A DNA stretch of 64,000 nucleotides from Duganella sp. sic0402 (GTDB taxonomy: Bacteria > Pseudomonadota > Gammaproteobacteria > Burkholderiales > Burkholderiaceae_D): the NCBI RefSeq assembly GCF_019219065.1, contig NZ_JAHUWK010000003.1, forward strand, positions 1 through 64,000, written 5' to 3'. The notes beneath the pieces were generated by a model. It had not been told where the DNA came from. It worked only from the letters and a program-made list of their open reading frames with translations, and did not search any database. This document shows, one piece after another, positions 45,901-55,590 of the stretch; the first letter of the stretch is position 1, and each line of letters opens with the position of its first letter. The position numbers and the translations under genes were made by a program.

Positions 45901-46265
45901 ACCAGCACCTCGCCCTGGGCACTCCAGCCCAGCACCGTGACGGCGCCGTTCTCGAAGGTGATGCGCTTGGGCAGGCCGCCCGCCAGCGGCATCACGTAGG
46001 CTTCCTGCGCGCCTTCGTAGGAGGCCGAAAAGGCAAGCCACTGGCCGTCGCGCGAGATGGCGGCACTGGTTTCGGCCGACGGGTGCGTGGTCAGGCGCTG
46101 GGCCTGGCCGCCATGGGCGGAGGTCTTCCACAAATCGCCTTCGGCGGTGAAGACCACGGCGTCGCCACGGATGGCGGGATAACGGTAGTAGGCGTCGGCA
46201 GCGTGTGCGGAGGACAGCAGGCCGGCGGACATCAGCATCAGGGCAAGCGGGCGGGACAGGTTCAT
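42918..46265 (-). CDS. Exported tricorn-like S41 protease
   Basis: A 1115-residue protein with a signal peptide (1-22, ending SSAHA). A TolB/tricorn-type beta-propeller (about 25-500) contains repeats such as FSHDDKTVYAIVD and FSPDGRWLYFLSA. A Lys/Glu/Ala linker (about 560-600) is followed by a second beta region, a tricorn C1-like helical domain, a PDZ domain (about 790-875) and an S41 peptidase domain (about 900-1090) with nucleophile Ser1000 in TYSDGE. Archaeal tricorn is cytosolic; this one should act in the periplasm. No clear Shine-Dalgarno sequence precedes the start. Confidence 0.9.
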   Translation of the reverse strand: MNLSRPLALMLMSAGLLSSAHAADAYYRYPAIRGDAVVFTAEGDLWKTSAHGGQAQRLTTHPSAETSAAISRDGQWLAFSASYEGAQEAYVMPLAGGLPKRITFENGAVTVLGWSAQGEVLVSMAAGSGPGRSFVIAAVKPNDLQRRIFPLADANDAALDDDGKTLYFTRNGLALTNDNVKLYRGGAYAQLWRYDVSGNSEALQLLASDTGNNKRPMWWQGRLYFISDRGGSDNLWSMAPDGSDPRQLTNHSAWDVRNAAIGDGRIAYQLGADLRVLDLAASKDEQLSIDLLSDFDQQRTRQIRSPLETLTNVQIAGKLQRIVLTARGRVSVAGTGAQRRVEIAIPQGARARDAVFSHDDKTVYAIVDSTGENEIWKFAADGSGKGEQLTQDGTNHRWKVYPSPDGRWLGHTDKKGRFWLLDLASKANTIIDDAGKTGVGDYEEILWSPDSRNLALVRAGSTAQREQIGLYNLDAKQLHFVTSDRYTSRSPAFSPDGRWLYFLSARHFTLANGSPWGDRNMGPVFDKRTGVYALALQADNRFPFKPDDELSKPGDKPAEGATEQAAEKAAEKAAEKAVAKTAGKAAETKPAGKALPAIVYAGLAERLYEVPLAAGNYRGLQIDDKRLYFIDADGADGKPALKTLAIASNDPKPEVFAANVREFDLSTDKKHVYYRTLAASGAGDMLVVEAGAKAPTDTSKARVKVDDWTFVSNPRLEWKQMFNDAWRMHRDFLYDVKMRGADWPAVRTKYAPLVERVTDRAELDDLLGMMVSEVGALHSQIRPGDIRRSASEGTPAGLGALLTRTADGYRVDHIYASEPELPTQRGPLAQAGVDVKLGDIITAVNGKPVLEVRDIADLLLNQADKQVLLQLKRKNETRQVIVLPVNMLKQNALRYSDWELSRARQVEAVSKGRIGYLHLRAMGANDIASFARDFYANVNREGLIIDVRRNNGGNIDSWIIEKLLRKAWAFWAPPGVAPSPNMQNTFRGHLVVLVDEYTYSDGETFAAGVKALGLGPLVGKRTAGAGVWLSDNNRLSDNGMARVAEMGQFNTQDGQWLIEGVGVTPDVVVDNPPRATYQGQDRQLEVALQLLDKKIKEQPVKPYAPQVIPGLNVRN

Positions 46266-46330
46266 GGGCCAGGATCAAAAAGGTTGTCAGATGGAATATT
46301 CTGGCACAGCCTGCCCGGCGCGTATAGGCG

Positions 46331-46357
46331 AAAAAAAGCCCGCTGGTGAGCGGGCTT
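46331..46357 (-). terminator. Rho-independent terminator after clpA
   Basis: AAGCCCGCT and AGCGGGCTT form a 9-bp stem with a 4-base loop, followed on the minus strand by a run of seven T. It starts 12 bases beyond the clpA stop and insulates the protease gene downstream. Confidence 0.92.
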
Positions 46358-46369
46358 GGCGGGAGTGGC

Positions 46370-48672
<2,303 letters not shown>

Positions 48673-48676
<4 letters not shown>

Positions 48677-48975
48677 ACTTCCTCCATCACGCATTGCAGG
48701 GGGTGCCCCGCCTTGCGCGCATGCGTTAAAACAAACTCCACTTTAGTACAGGCTATATCTTTAGAGAACACTCCACACACTCCTTTGCCGTAGCGGTGAA
48801 CACTGAGCATTATCTGCGTGGCTGTTTCACGGTCTTTATTGAAATACTCCTGGATGACCGCAACCACAAATTCCATCGGGGTGTAGTCGTCATTTAGCAA
48901 CGCCACCTGGTACAAAGGTGGCGGCTTCAGCGTTTGCCGCTCCAAGAGGGTTTCATTGTCATGCTTGGTTGCCAT
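48673..48975 (-). CDS. clpS: ClpA adaptor protein ClpS
   Basis: A 100-residue adaptor that delivers N-degron substrates to ClpAP. The family core [20 protein letters not shown], the conserved His in [14 protein letters not shown] and the segment [10 protein letters not shown] are present. The N-terminal extension [19 protein letters not shown] is the flexible tail that enters the ClpA pore. The start MATKH is preferred over an in-frame extension to 49035. The ATGA overlap couples it to clpA. Confidence 0.97.
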
Positions 48976-49300
48976 ACGCTTATATTCTAATGCTTTCGAG
49001 GTTGATGCAATGTGCATTTCGCTGCACATATCCAATTGTTTTCCATCTTACGCGGTTTCTGAACTTGACGCAGATAGGGTCCCATTTCGTAAAATCAAGA
49101 GTTGCAAAATCACCAAGCGTTGGAAAAGTAGCAAAATGCATACAAATCTGCTTGACTTTCAAAATTGGTCCGCTAACAATGCGTTTATCGGCTTCGTGCA
49201 GAAATGTACATGTTGATAAGAAGTGGGCGTGAGGAGAGGGGCAAGAAGCTTCTTGCTTTTATGGCTCGTGTGATCCGTTTTAATTTTGAAAGTTCTTTTT
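48976..49300. other. Divergent clpS-csp intergenic region with csp leader
   Basis: An AT-rich 325-base region with no gene. Rightward promoter candidates for the cold-shock gene are TTGACG (49065-49070) with TAAAAT (49090-49095), spacer 19, and TTGACT (49152-49157) with AACAAT (49175-49180), spacer 17. Either would give a long 5' leader of about 110-200 bases, as is usual for csp messages. The clpS promoter should lie near the left end. The palindrome at 49241-49256 is listed separately. Confidence 0.55.
49241..49256 (+). promoter_or_regulatory. Palindromic hairpin in the cold-shock gene leader
   Basis: GCAAGAAGCTTCTTGC is a perfect 16-base palindrome followed by TTTT, 44 bases before the csp start codon and preceded by a purine-rich run (GGAGAGGGG). 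It could form a short hairpin with an AGCT loop, a candidate attenuator or temperature-responsive leader element. Confidence 0.4.
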
Positions 49301-49504
49301 ATGGCAACAGGTACTGTTAAGTGGTTCAATGATTCCAAAGGTTTTGGCTTCATCACTCCAGATGACGGCGGCGAAGATTTGTTCGCTCACTTCTCCGCAA
49401 TCAACATGAACGGTTTTAAGACCCTCAAAGAAGGTCAAAAAGTTCAATTCGAAGTCACGCAAGGCCCTAAAGGCAAGCAAGCTTCCAACATCCAGTCCGC
49501 TTAA
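49301..49504 (+). CDS. Cold-shock protein (CspA family)
   Basis: A 67-residue single cold-shock domain that binds single-stranded RNA and DNA as a chaperone. RNP1 is KGFGFI (13-18) and RNP2 is DLFAHF (26-31). The start [10 protein letters not shown] is standard; an in-frame ATG 15 bases upstream would add MKVLF, unlike the family. Which Csp paralogue this is, and whether it is cold-induced or constitutive, cannot be decided from the protein. A long leader upstream and a strong terminator downstream make it monocistronic. Confidence 0.96.
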   Translation: MATGTVKWFNDSKGFGFITPDDGGEDLFAHFSAINMNGFKTLKEGQKVQFEVTQGPKGKQASNIQSA

Positions 49505-49524
49505 TTCTTTAAGCAAGCAGATGT

Positions 49525-49553
49525 AAAAAACCTCGCCACGCGAGGTTTTTTTT
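49525..49553 (+). terminator. Rho-independent terminator after the cold-shock gene
   Basis: CCTCGC (49531-49536) pairs with GCGAGG (49540-49545), extended by flanking A and T runs; the T8 tract follows on the plus strand. It starts 21 bases after the csp stop. The A-run on the other side could let it work in both directions. Confidence 0.92.
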
Positions 49554-49701
49554 CGCCTACGCAGCGGCGTGTGTTGCAAATATGCCGCGTCCTTTCGACA
49601 AAAAACGACCCTGCGCACCGCTGAGCGTTTTGTGCAGTGCAAGATTATTTTGTCGTAAAATCACCTTTACTACTAATTCAACTTTGATGCGGGAATGACA
49701 A

Positions 49702-50772
49702 ATGATTTTTGTGACAGGTGGTGCGGGCTTCATCGGCTCGAATTTCGTACTGGACTGGCTGGCTCAGTCGGACGAGCCCGTTGTTAACTTCGACAAGCTG
49801 ACCTACGCTGGCAATCTGAACAACCTGGCGTCGTTGAAGCAGGATGCGCGTCATACCTTTGTGCGCGGCGATATCTGCGATCAGGCGCAAGTACTGGCGT
49901 TGTTCCAGGAACACAAACCGCGCGCGGTCGTGCACTTCGCGGCGGAAAGCCATGTCGACCGTTCCATCCTCGGCCCAGGCGAATTCATCAACACCAATAT
50001 CAACGGCACTTTTAGCCTGCTGGAAGCAGCGCGCGCCTACTGGTCGGCGCTGCCGGAAGACGAAAAAGCGGCGTTCCGCTTCCTGCACGTCTCGACCGAC
50101 GAGGTATATGGCACGCTGGGCCCGGATGACGCGCCGTTCACCGAAACCACCGCGTTTGCGCCGAACAGCCCGTACTCGGCATCGAAAGCAGCTTCGGACC
50201 ACCTGGTGCGCTCCTACTACCACACCTACGGCCTGCCGGTGCTGACCACCAACTGCTCCAACAACTACGGCCCGTATCACTTCCCTGAAAAGCTGATCCC
50301 GCTGATCATCGCCAACGCACAAGCCGGCAAGCCGCTGCCGATCTACGGCGACGGCCAGCAGGTGCGCGACTGGCTGTACGTCACCGACCACGCCGCCGCG
50401 ATCCGCCGCGTGCTGGAAGCGGGCCGCCTGGGCGAAACCTACAACGTCGGCGGCTGGAACGAAATGGCCAACCTGGATGTGGTACACACGCTGTGCGACA
50501 TGCTGGACCAGCTGAAGCCCAAGGCCGAAGGCAGCTACCGCGACCAGATCACCTTTGTCAAAGACCGTCCGGGCCACGACCGCCGCTACGCCATCGACGC
50601 GCGCAAGCTCGAACGCGAACTGGGCTGGAAGCCGGCAGAGACTTTCCAGAGCGGCATCGCCAAGACCGTACAATGGTATCTGGACAACCAGGCCTGGGTG
50701 GCCGACGTGCAGTCGGGCAGCTACGCCAACTGGGTAGAGACCAATTACTTTAACCGTGAAGGCCAGCAATGA
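49702..50772 (+). CDS. rfbB: dTDP-glucose 4,6-dehydratase
   Basis: A 356-residue short-chain dehydrogenase-type enzyme converting dTDP-glucose to dTDP-4-keto-6-deoxyglucose. The NAD-binding motif is [10 protein letters not shown] (6-15), the catalytic region is [10 protein letters not shown] and the YxxxK motif is YSASKAASD. First gene of the rfbBACD operon for dTDP-L-rhamnose, with a 4-base overlap into rfbA. The preceding 148 bases after the csp terminator should hold the promoter. Confidence 0.97.
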   Translation: MIFVTGGAGFIGSNFVLDWLAQSDEPVVNFDKLTYAGNLNNLASLKQDARHTFVRGDICDQAQVLALFQEHKPRAVVHFAAESHVDRSILGPGEFINTNINGTFSLLEAARAYWSALPEDEKAAFRFLHVSTDEVYGTLGPDDAPFTETTAFAPNSPYSASKAASDHLVRSYYHTYGLPVLTTNCSNNYGPYHFPEKLIPLIIANAQAGKPLPIYGDGQQVRDWLYVTDHAAAIRRVLEAGRLGETYNVGGWNEMANLDVVHTLCDMLDQLKPKAEGSYRDQITFVKDRPGHDRRYAIDARKLERELGWKPAETFQSGIAKTVQWYLDNQAWVADVQSGSYANWVETNYFNREGQQ

Positions 50773-51668
50773 GCACTCCCATCCAACGCAAAGGCATTAT
50801 CCTGGCCGGCGGCTCCGGCACCCGCCTCTACCCGGTGACGATGAGCGTCTCCAAGCAGCTGCTGCCGATCTACGACAAGCCGATGATCTACCACCCGCTG
50901 ACGGTGCTGATGCTGGCCGGCATCCGCGAGGTACTGATCATCTCGACCCCGCAGGACACGCCGCGCTTCAAGGACCTGCTGGGCGATGGCAGTCAATGGG
51001 GCATCAGCATCAGCTACGCGGTGCAGCCATCGCCGGACGGCCTGGCGCAAGCCTTCATCATCGGCAAGGAGTTCGTCGGCGACTCGCCGTCGGCGCTGAT
51101 CCTGGGCGATAACATCTACTACGGCAACGACCTGGATGCACTGCTGCGCAGCGCCACCGAGCACACCGAAGGCGCCACCGTGTTCGCCTACCACGTGCAC
51201 GATCCTGAGCGTTATGGCGTGGTCGAATTCAACGAGCAGCGCACCGCCGTGTCGATCGAGGAAAAACCGACGCAGCCGAAGTCCAACTACGCTGTTACCG
51301 GCCTGTACTTCTACGATAACAAGGTGTGCGACATCGCTGCCAGCATCAAGCCGTCGGCACGCGGCGAGCTGGAGATCACCGATGTCAACAAAGTCTATCT
51401 GGAACAGGGTAAACTGAACGTCGAAGTGATGGGCCGCGGCATGGCCTGGCTGGACACCGGCACCCACGAATCGCTGCTGGAAGCGGGCCAGTTCATCGCC
51501 ACCATCGAAAAACGCCAGGGCCTGAAAGTGGCTTGTCCGGAAGAGATCGCCTACCGCAAGGGCTATATCAGCCCCGAGCAGCTGCGCAAGCTGGCCGAGC
51601 CGCTGAAGAAAAACCAGTACGGCCAATACCTGCTGCAAATTTTGGAAGATAAGGTAGTACAACGATGA
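50769..51668 (+). CDS. rfbA: Glucose-1-phosphate thymidylyltransferase
   Basis: A 299-residue nucleotidyltransferase making dTDP-glucose from glucose-1-phosphate and dTTP. The nucleotide-binding signature [25 protein letters not shown] lies near the N-terminus, and [10 protein letters not shown] and [16 protein letters not shown] are typical. Start and stop overlap both neighbours by 4 bases (ATGA), indicating coupled translation. Confidence 0.97.
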   Translation: MSTPIQRKGIILAGGSGTRLYPVTMSVSKQLLPIYDKPMIYHPLTVLMLAGIREVLIISTPQDTPRFKDLLGDGSQWGISISYAVQPSPDGLAQAFIIGKEFVGDSPSALILGDNIYYGNDLDALLRSATEHTEGATVFAYHVHDPERYGVVEFNEQRTAVSIEEKPTQPKSNYAVTGLYFYDNKVCDIAASIKPSARGELEITDVNKVYLEQGKLNVEVMGRGMAWLDTGTHESLLEAGQFIATIEKRQGLKVACPEEIAYRKGYISPEQLRKLAEPLKKNQYGQYLLQILEDKVVQR

Positions 51669-52213
51669 ATGTGATTCAAACCCCTCTGCAAGGCTTGCTG
51701 GTACTGGAGCCGCGCGTATTCGGCGACGACCGTGGTTTCTTCTTCGAGAGCTTCAATGCGCGCCGCTTTGCCGAACTGACTGGTGTCAACGCCGAATTCG
51801 TGCAGGACAATCACTCGCGCTCGTCGAAAGGCGTGCTGCGCGGCCTGCACTACCAGATCCAGCAAGCGCAGGGCAAGCTGGTGCGCGCCACCGCCGGTAC
51901 CGTGTTTGATGTGGCGGTTGACATCCGCAAAAACTCGCCGACCTTCGGCCAGTGGTACGGGATCGAACTGTCGGCGGAAAACAAGCGCCAGATGTGGATA
52001 CCGCCGGGCTTCGCGCACGGCTTCGTGGTCACCTCCGACTCTGCCGAATTCCTGTACAAGACCACCGACTACTGGGCGCCGGAGCATGAGCGTTCGATCC
52101 TGTGGAACGATCCGGCGATCGGCATCCAATGGCCGGAGCTGGACACTGCGCCCCTGCTGTCCGGCAAGGATGCGGCCGCGACGGTGCTGGCCGACGCCGA
52201 GGTATTCGCATGA
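51665..52213 (+). CDS. rfbC: dTDP-4-dehydrorhamnose 3,5-epimerase
   Basis: A 182-residue cupin-fold epimerase. Visible family segments: [17 protein letters not shown], the catalytic His in [25 protein letters not shown] and IPPGFAHGF with the active-site Tyr in [10 protein letters not shown]. It overlaps rfbA and rfbD by 4 bases each. Confidence 0.97.
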   Translation: MNVIQTPLQGLLVLEPRVFGDDRGFFFESFNARRFAELTGVNAEFVQDNHSRSSKGVLRGLHYQIQQAQGKLVRATAGTVFDVAVDIRKNSPTFGQWYGIELSAENKRQMWIPPGFAHGFVVTSDSAEFLYKTTDYWAPEHERSILWNDPAIGIQWPELDTAPLLSGKDAAATVLADAEVFA

Positions 52214-53067
52214 AGGTTTTGTTGACCGGCAGTAGCGGTCAGGTCGGCTACGAGCTGGCGCGCAGCCTGCAAGGTATCGGCGAAGTGGTGGCGGTGGATC
52301 GCGGCGTCATGGACCTGTCCAACCTGGACCAGGTGCGCGACGTGATCCGCAGCGTCAAACCGCAGCTGATCGTCAATCCAGCCGCCTACACGGCGGTGGA
52401 CGAAGCCGAGAGCAAGCCCGAGCTGTGCTACCGCATCAACGCCGAGGCGCCGGCTGTCATGGCCGAAGAAGCCAAGGCGCTGGGTGCGGCGCTGGTGCAC
52501 TACTCCACCGACTACGTGTTTGACGGCGTGGCATCATCGCCGCGCGTGGAAGACGATACGGTCGGTCCGGTCAACCTGTACGGCGCCAGCAAGCTGGCAG
52601 GCGAACAGGCGATCGAGGCAGCCGGCATTCCGCACCTGATCTTCCGCACCAGCTGGGTGTACGGCATGCGCGGTAAAAATTTCCTGCTGACCATGCTACG
52701 CCTCGCCAAAGAGCGCGACGAACTGCGCGTGGTGGCCGACCAGCACGGCGCGCCGACCTGGAGCCGTACCGTTGCCGACGTCACGGCGCAAGTGCTGTCG
52801 CAGGCGCACGCCGGCGGCCGCGAGTGGTGGGTACAAAACAGCGGCATCTACCACCTGAGCGCGCAGGGACAAACCACCTGGCATGAATTCACCCAGGCCA
52901 TCGTCGAAGAGGCCGGGCTGCACTGCAAGGTGCTGCCCATCAGCAGCGCCGACTACCCCACAGCGGCGCAACGGCCGATGCACTCGGTGATGTCGTCCGA
53001 AAAGCTGATGACGCGCTTCTGCCACCTGCCCGACTGGAAAGACGCCCTGCACCTCTGCATGCGCTAA
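52210..53067 (+). CDS. rfbD: dTDP-4-dehydrorhamnose reductase
   Basis: A 285-residue reductase completing dTDP-L-rhamnose. The NAD(P)-binding motif GSSGQVGYEL starts at residue 7, and the segments NPAAYTAVDEAE, STDYVFDG and YGASKLAGEQ carry the catalytic Tyr and Lys. The ATG at 52210 overlaps the rfbC stop; in-frame codons upstream lie inside rfbC. It ends the operon just before a terminator. Confidence 0.96.
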   Translation: MKVLLTGSSGQVGYELARSLQGIGEVVAVDRGVMDLSNLDQVRDVIRSVKPQLIVNPAAYTAVDEAESKPELCYRINAEAPAVMAEEAKALGAALVHYSTDYVFDGVASSPRVEDDTVGPVNLYGASKLAGEQAIEAAGIPHLIFRTSWVYGMRGKNFLLTMLRLAKERDELRVVADQHGAPTWSRTVADVTAQVLSQAHAGGREWWVQNSGIYHLSAQGQTTWHEFTQAIVEEAGLHCKVLPISSADYPTAAQRPMHSVMSSEKLMTRFCHLPDWKDALHLCMR

Positions 53068-53068
53068 A

Positions 53069-53097
53069 CTCCGGGGGCAGAACTGCCCCCCGGTTTT
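53069..53097 (+). terminator. Terminator between rfbD and icd
   Basis: CCGGGGGCAG faces CTGCCCCCCGG (one bulged C) around a two-base turn and is followed by TTTTATT on the plus strand. The T-tract overlaps the icd stop codon, so the hairpin lies directly after both convergent genes and may serve icd as well, although the minus strand has no T-run. Confidence 0.85.
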
Positions 53098-54352
53098 ATT
53101 GCATCTGTTCGATCATCACTTCGCCAAAGCCGGAGCAGGAGACTTGCACGGCGTTTTCCATCAGGCGCGCGAAGTCGTAGGTGACTTGCTTGGAGGCGAT
53201 GGCTTGCTGCATCGATTTGATGATCAGGTCGGCCGCTTCGGTCCAGCCGATGTGGCGCAACATCATTTCCGCCGACAGGATCAGCGACCCCGGATTGACA
53301 TAGTCCTTGCCGGCGTATTTGGGCGCGGTACCGTGCGTGGCTTCAAACATCGCCACCGAGTCCGACAGATTGGCGCCCGGCGCGATGCCGATGCCGCCCA
53401 CTTGCGCCGCCACCGCATCCGAAATGTAGTCGCCGTTCAGGTTGAGCGTGGCGATCACGCTGTATTCCACCGGACGCAGCAGGACTTGCTGCAGGAAGGC
53501 GTCGGCAATCGAATCCTTGACCAGGATGTCGCGGCCGGTTTTCGGATTCTTGAACTTGCACCACGGCCCGCCATCGATCAGCTCGGCGCCGAATTCCTTT
53601 TGCGCCAGCGCGAAGGCCCAGTCGCGGAAGCCGCCTTCGGTGTACTTCATGATGTTGCCCTTGTGGACAATGGTCACCGACGGCTTGTCGTTGTCGATCG
53701 CGTATTGCAGCGCCTTGCGCATCAGCCGCTCGGTGCCTTCCACCGACACCGGCTTGATGCCCAGGCCGGACGTCTCAGGGAAGCGGATCTTGTTGACGCC
53801 CAGCTCCTGCAACAGGAAGTCCATCAGGCGCTTGGCGCCCTCTGAACCTTGCGCGAATTCGATGCCGGCGTAGATGTCTTCCGAGTTCTCGCGGAAGATC
53901 ACCATATTGGTCTTTTCAGGTTCTTTCAACGGCGACGGCACGCCGGTGAAGTAGCGCACCGGACGCAGGCAGACGTACAGGTCGAGTTGCTGGCGCAGCG
54001 CGACATTCAGCGAACGGATGCCGCCGCCCACCGGCGTGGTCAGCGGCCCCTTGATCGACACCACGTAATCCTTGACCGCCTTCAGCGTTTCTTCCGGCAG
54101 CGCCACATCCGCGCCGTAGACCTGGGTCGATTTTTCGCCCGCAAAGATTTCCATCCACTTGATCTGGCGCTGCCCGCCGTAGCACTTGGCCACCGCCGCA
54201 TCCACCACTTTGCGCATCACCGGCGTGACATCGCTACCCACGCCGTCACCCACGATGTAGGGAATGATCGGGTTATCTGGTACATTCAGGGAAAAATCCG
54301 CATTGACGGTAATTTTTTGGCCGTCTGCCGGTACTTTGATATGTTGATACAT
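53096..54352 (-). CDS. icd: NADP-dependent isocitrate dehydrogenase
   Basis: A 418-residue TCA-cycle enzyme converting isocitrate to 2-oxoglutarate. The substrate-binding loop [22 protein letters not shown] carries the phosphorylatable Ser and arginines, and [19 protein letters not shown]-like text and the C-terminal NADP region [16 protein letters not shown] are visible. GGAG lies 9 bases before the ATG. The length matches E. coli Icd. It is divergent from rluE; a tandem heptamer in between may be its operator. Confidence 0.96.
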   Translation of the reverse strand: MYQHIKVPADGQKITVNADFSLNVPDNPIIPYIVGDGVGSDVTPVMRKVVDAAVAKCYGGQRQIKWMEIFAGEKSTQVYGADVALPEETLKAVKDYVVSIKGPLTTPVGGGIRSLNVALRQQLDLYVCLRPVRYFTGVPSPLKEPEKTNMVIFRENSEDIYAGIEFAQGSEGAKRLMDFLLQELGVNKIRFPETSGLGIKPVSVEGTERLMRKALQYAIDNDKPSVTIVHKGNIMKYTEGGFRDWAFALAQKEFGAELIDGGPWCKFKNPKTGRDILVKDSIADAFLQQVLLRPVEYSVIATLNLNGDYISDAVAAQVGGIGIAPGANLSDSVAMFEATHGTAPKYAGKDYVNPGSLILSAEMMLRHIGWTEAADLIIKSMQQAIASKQVTYDFARLMENAVQVSCSGFGEVMIEQMQ

Positions 54353-54377
54353 CGTGGTTCTCCGAGGGGAATTGCTA

Positions 54378-54398
54378 GTCTTCTATAAGATATAAGAC
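54378..54398. promoter_or_regulatory. Tandem heptamer/dyad upstream of icd
   Basis: The plus strand reads TATAAGA twice in succession (54384-54397), inside a wider dyad with GTCTT (54378-54382) and AAGAC (54394-54398). It lies 26-46 bases before the icd start. It overlaps where the icd promoter should be and could be a repressor site, for example for a GntR-type regulator. The regulator is not identified. Confidence 0.4.
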
Positions 54399-54473
54399 AA
54401 CTGGATCACATTATGCACGAGTATGGTCGCGCTGCCAAAGTTTTCAAGCCTACACCAATTCCAGTTTTCAATA

Positions 54474-55034
54474 ATGCCTCTGATTTTATTTAACAAACCT
54501 TTTCAAGTGCTGTGCCAGTTTTCCGAACAGGACGGCAAGGCCACGCTGGCCGACCACCTCAGCATACCGAATATCTATCCAGCCGGCCGGCTCGACTACG
54601 ACAGCGAGGGCTTGATGCTGCTGACAGACGACGGCAAGCTGCAGCACGCCATCGCCCATCCGGATCACAAGGAGGCCAAGGTATATCTGGTGCAGGTAGA
54701 AGGTACCGCCGATGCCGCCGCACTGGAGAAGCTGCAGGCGCCGCTGAATCTGGGCGACTTTGTGACGCAGCCGTGCAAGGCGGTGCGCATCGCTGAGCCG
54801 GAATGGCTGTGGCCGCGCAATCCGCCGATACGCCAGCGGGCGGATCAACCGACCAGCTGGCTGGCGATCACGCTACAGGAAGGCAAGAACCGCCAGGTGA
54901 GGCGCATGACGGCTGCAGTCGGCCTGCCGACACTGCGGCTGGTACGCACGGCGATTGGCGGCGTATCGCTGGCGACGCATCCGCTGATGCCGGGAGAGTG
55001 GATGGCGGTTTCGCCAACGGACTTGGCAAGCTAG
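54474..55034 (+). CDS. rluE: 23S rRNA pseudouridine synthase, RluE-like
   Basis: A 186-residue RsuA/RluB/E/F-family synthase without an S4 domain. The catalytic Asp41 lies in PAGRLDYDSEGLMLLT, and the family segment LQEGKNRQVRRMTAAVGLPTLRLVR is complete. RluE modifies U2457 of 23S rRNA in E. coli; specificity here is inferred from length and similarity. The start MPLILFNKPF is preferred over an in-frame ATG 51 bases upstream because it matches the family N-terminus. It is divergent from icd, an arrangement common in betaproteobacteria. Confidence 0.92.
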   Translation: MPLILFNKPFQVLCQFSEQDGKATLADHLSIPNIYPAGRLDYDSEGLMLLTDDGKLQHAIAHPDHKEAKVYLVQVEGTADAAALEKLQAPLNLGDFVTQPCKAVRIAEPEWLWPRNPPIRQRADQPTSWLAITLQEGKNRQVRRMTAAVGLPTLRLVRTAIGGVSLATHPLMPGEWMAVSPTDLAS

Positions 55035-55071
55035 GCAGGAGTGCCGCGCGGCAGCGCGGCGCGCAAACGAT

Positions 55072-55105
55072 AAAGCCCGCGCCGGACGAACCGGAGCGGG
55101 CTTTT
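55072..55105. terminator. Bidirectional terminator between rluE and rpsT
   Basis: AAAGCCCGC (55072-55080) pairs with GCGGGCTTT (55096-55104), with an inner CCGG/CCGG pairing in the loop. T4 follows on the plus strand and TTTATC on the minus strand, serving both convergent genes. A second GC hairpin without a T-run lies at 55043-55060. Confidence 0.88.
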
Positions 55106-55128
55106 GCTTTAAAACCGGCGAACCGGAA

Positions 55129-55395
55129 TTAAGCTGCCAGTGCTTTCAGAGCAGCGGCCAGACGGCTCTTGTGGCGAGCTGCCTTGTTTTTGTGGATGAT
55201 CTTCTTGTCAGCGATGCTGTCGATGGTCGACACCGATGCCTGGAAGATGGTCGTCGCAGCAGCTTTGTCGCCAGCTTGGATGGCCTTACGTACTGCTTTG
55301 ATAGCGGTGCGCAGGGTCGAACGCTGGGACGAGTTGTGAGCGTTTTGCTTAACTGCTTGACGAGCGCGTTTGCGCGCTTGTGCGGTATTTGCCAT
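55129..55395 (-). CDS. rpsT: 30S ribosomal protein S20
   Basis: An 88-residue, very basic helical protein that binds 16S rRNA early in 30S assembly. The N-terminus [23 protein letters not shown] and the segment [21 protein letters not shown] are diagnostic. TAGGAAA precedes the ATG at 55395; the longer open frame upstream to 55461 reads through the leader. It is divergent from murJ, as in many betaproteobacteria, and has a long structured leader. Confidence 0.98.
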   Translation of the reverse strand: MANTAQARKRARQAVKQNAHNSSQRSTLRTAIKAVRKAIQAGDKAAATTIFQASVSTIDSIADKKIIHKNKAARHKSRLAAALKALAA

Positions 55396-55435
55396 GAAAT
55401 TTCCTAAATCAGTAAATGATGCGTTTGCAAACATT

Positions 55436-55512
55436 ATTGTTTGGCAAACAGGTGCGTCCAAGGTTGCAATCAGAGCGAACCGTGTGAGTCAAACTACTGC
55501 TTGCCAAACAAT
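55436..55512 (-). repeat. Inverted repeat in the rpsT leader
   Basis: ATTGTTTGGCAA (55436-55447) and TTGCCAAACAAT (55501-55512) are perfect 12-base inverted repeats 53 bases apart; with one mismatch the arms extend to 17 bases. Both arms lie in the roughly 145-base untranslated leader of rpsT and would form a long RNA stem 40 bases before the start codon. Possible roles are S20 feedback control, RNA stability, or a protein-binding DNA dyad. Confidence 0.6.
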
Positions 55513-55546
55513 ATTGTCTGCGCAACAGAATTTTGTACAGCCTTGG

Positions 55547-55575
55547 ATTATAGCGATATTTTCCTACTGGAGCAA
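55547..55575 (-). promoter_or_regulatory. rpsT promoter
   Basis: On the minus strand TTGCTC (55570-55575) and a perfect TATAAT (55547-55552) are separated by 17 bases. The predicted start near 55540 gives a leader of about 145 bases containing the inverted repeat. Strong promoters are expected for ribosomal protein genes. Confidence 0.7.
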
Positions 55576-55590
55576 CTATAATCACGTCCC

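Noticed and set aside
42999..46349. A 1116-codon open frame antisense to the tricorn-like protease, and similarly long antisense frames at 718-1782, 25293-27929, 31230-33746 and 46346-48436
   Set aside because: They lie opposite genes with clear family motifs, have low-complexity Arg/His/Gln-rich translations and no ribosome sites. Such mirror frames are expected in GC-rich DNA with strong third-position bias.
55577..55582. TATAAT 8 bases before murJ as evidence for a leaderless murJ transcript
   Set aside because: No -35 hexamer at any usual spacing, and the segment borders the -35 of the rpsT promoter on the other strand; kept only as a remark.
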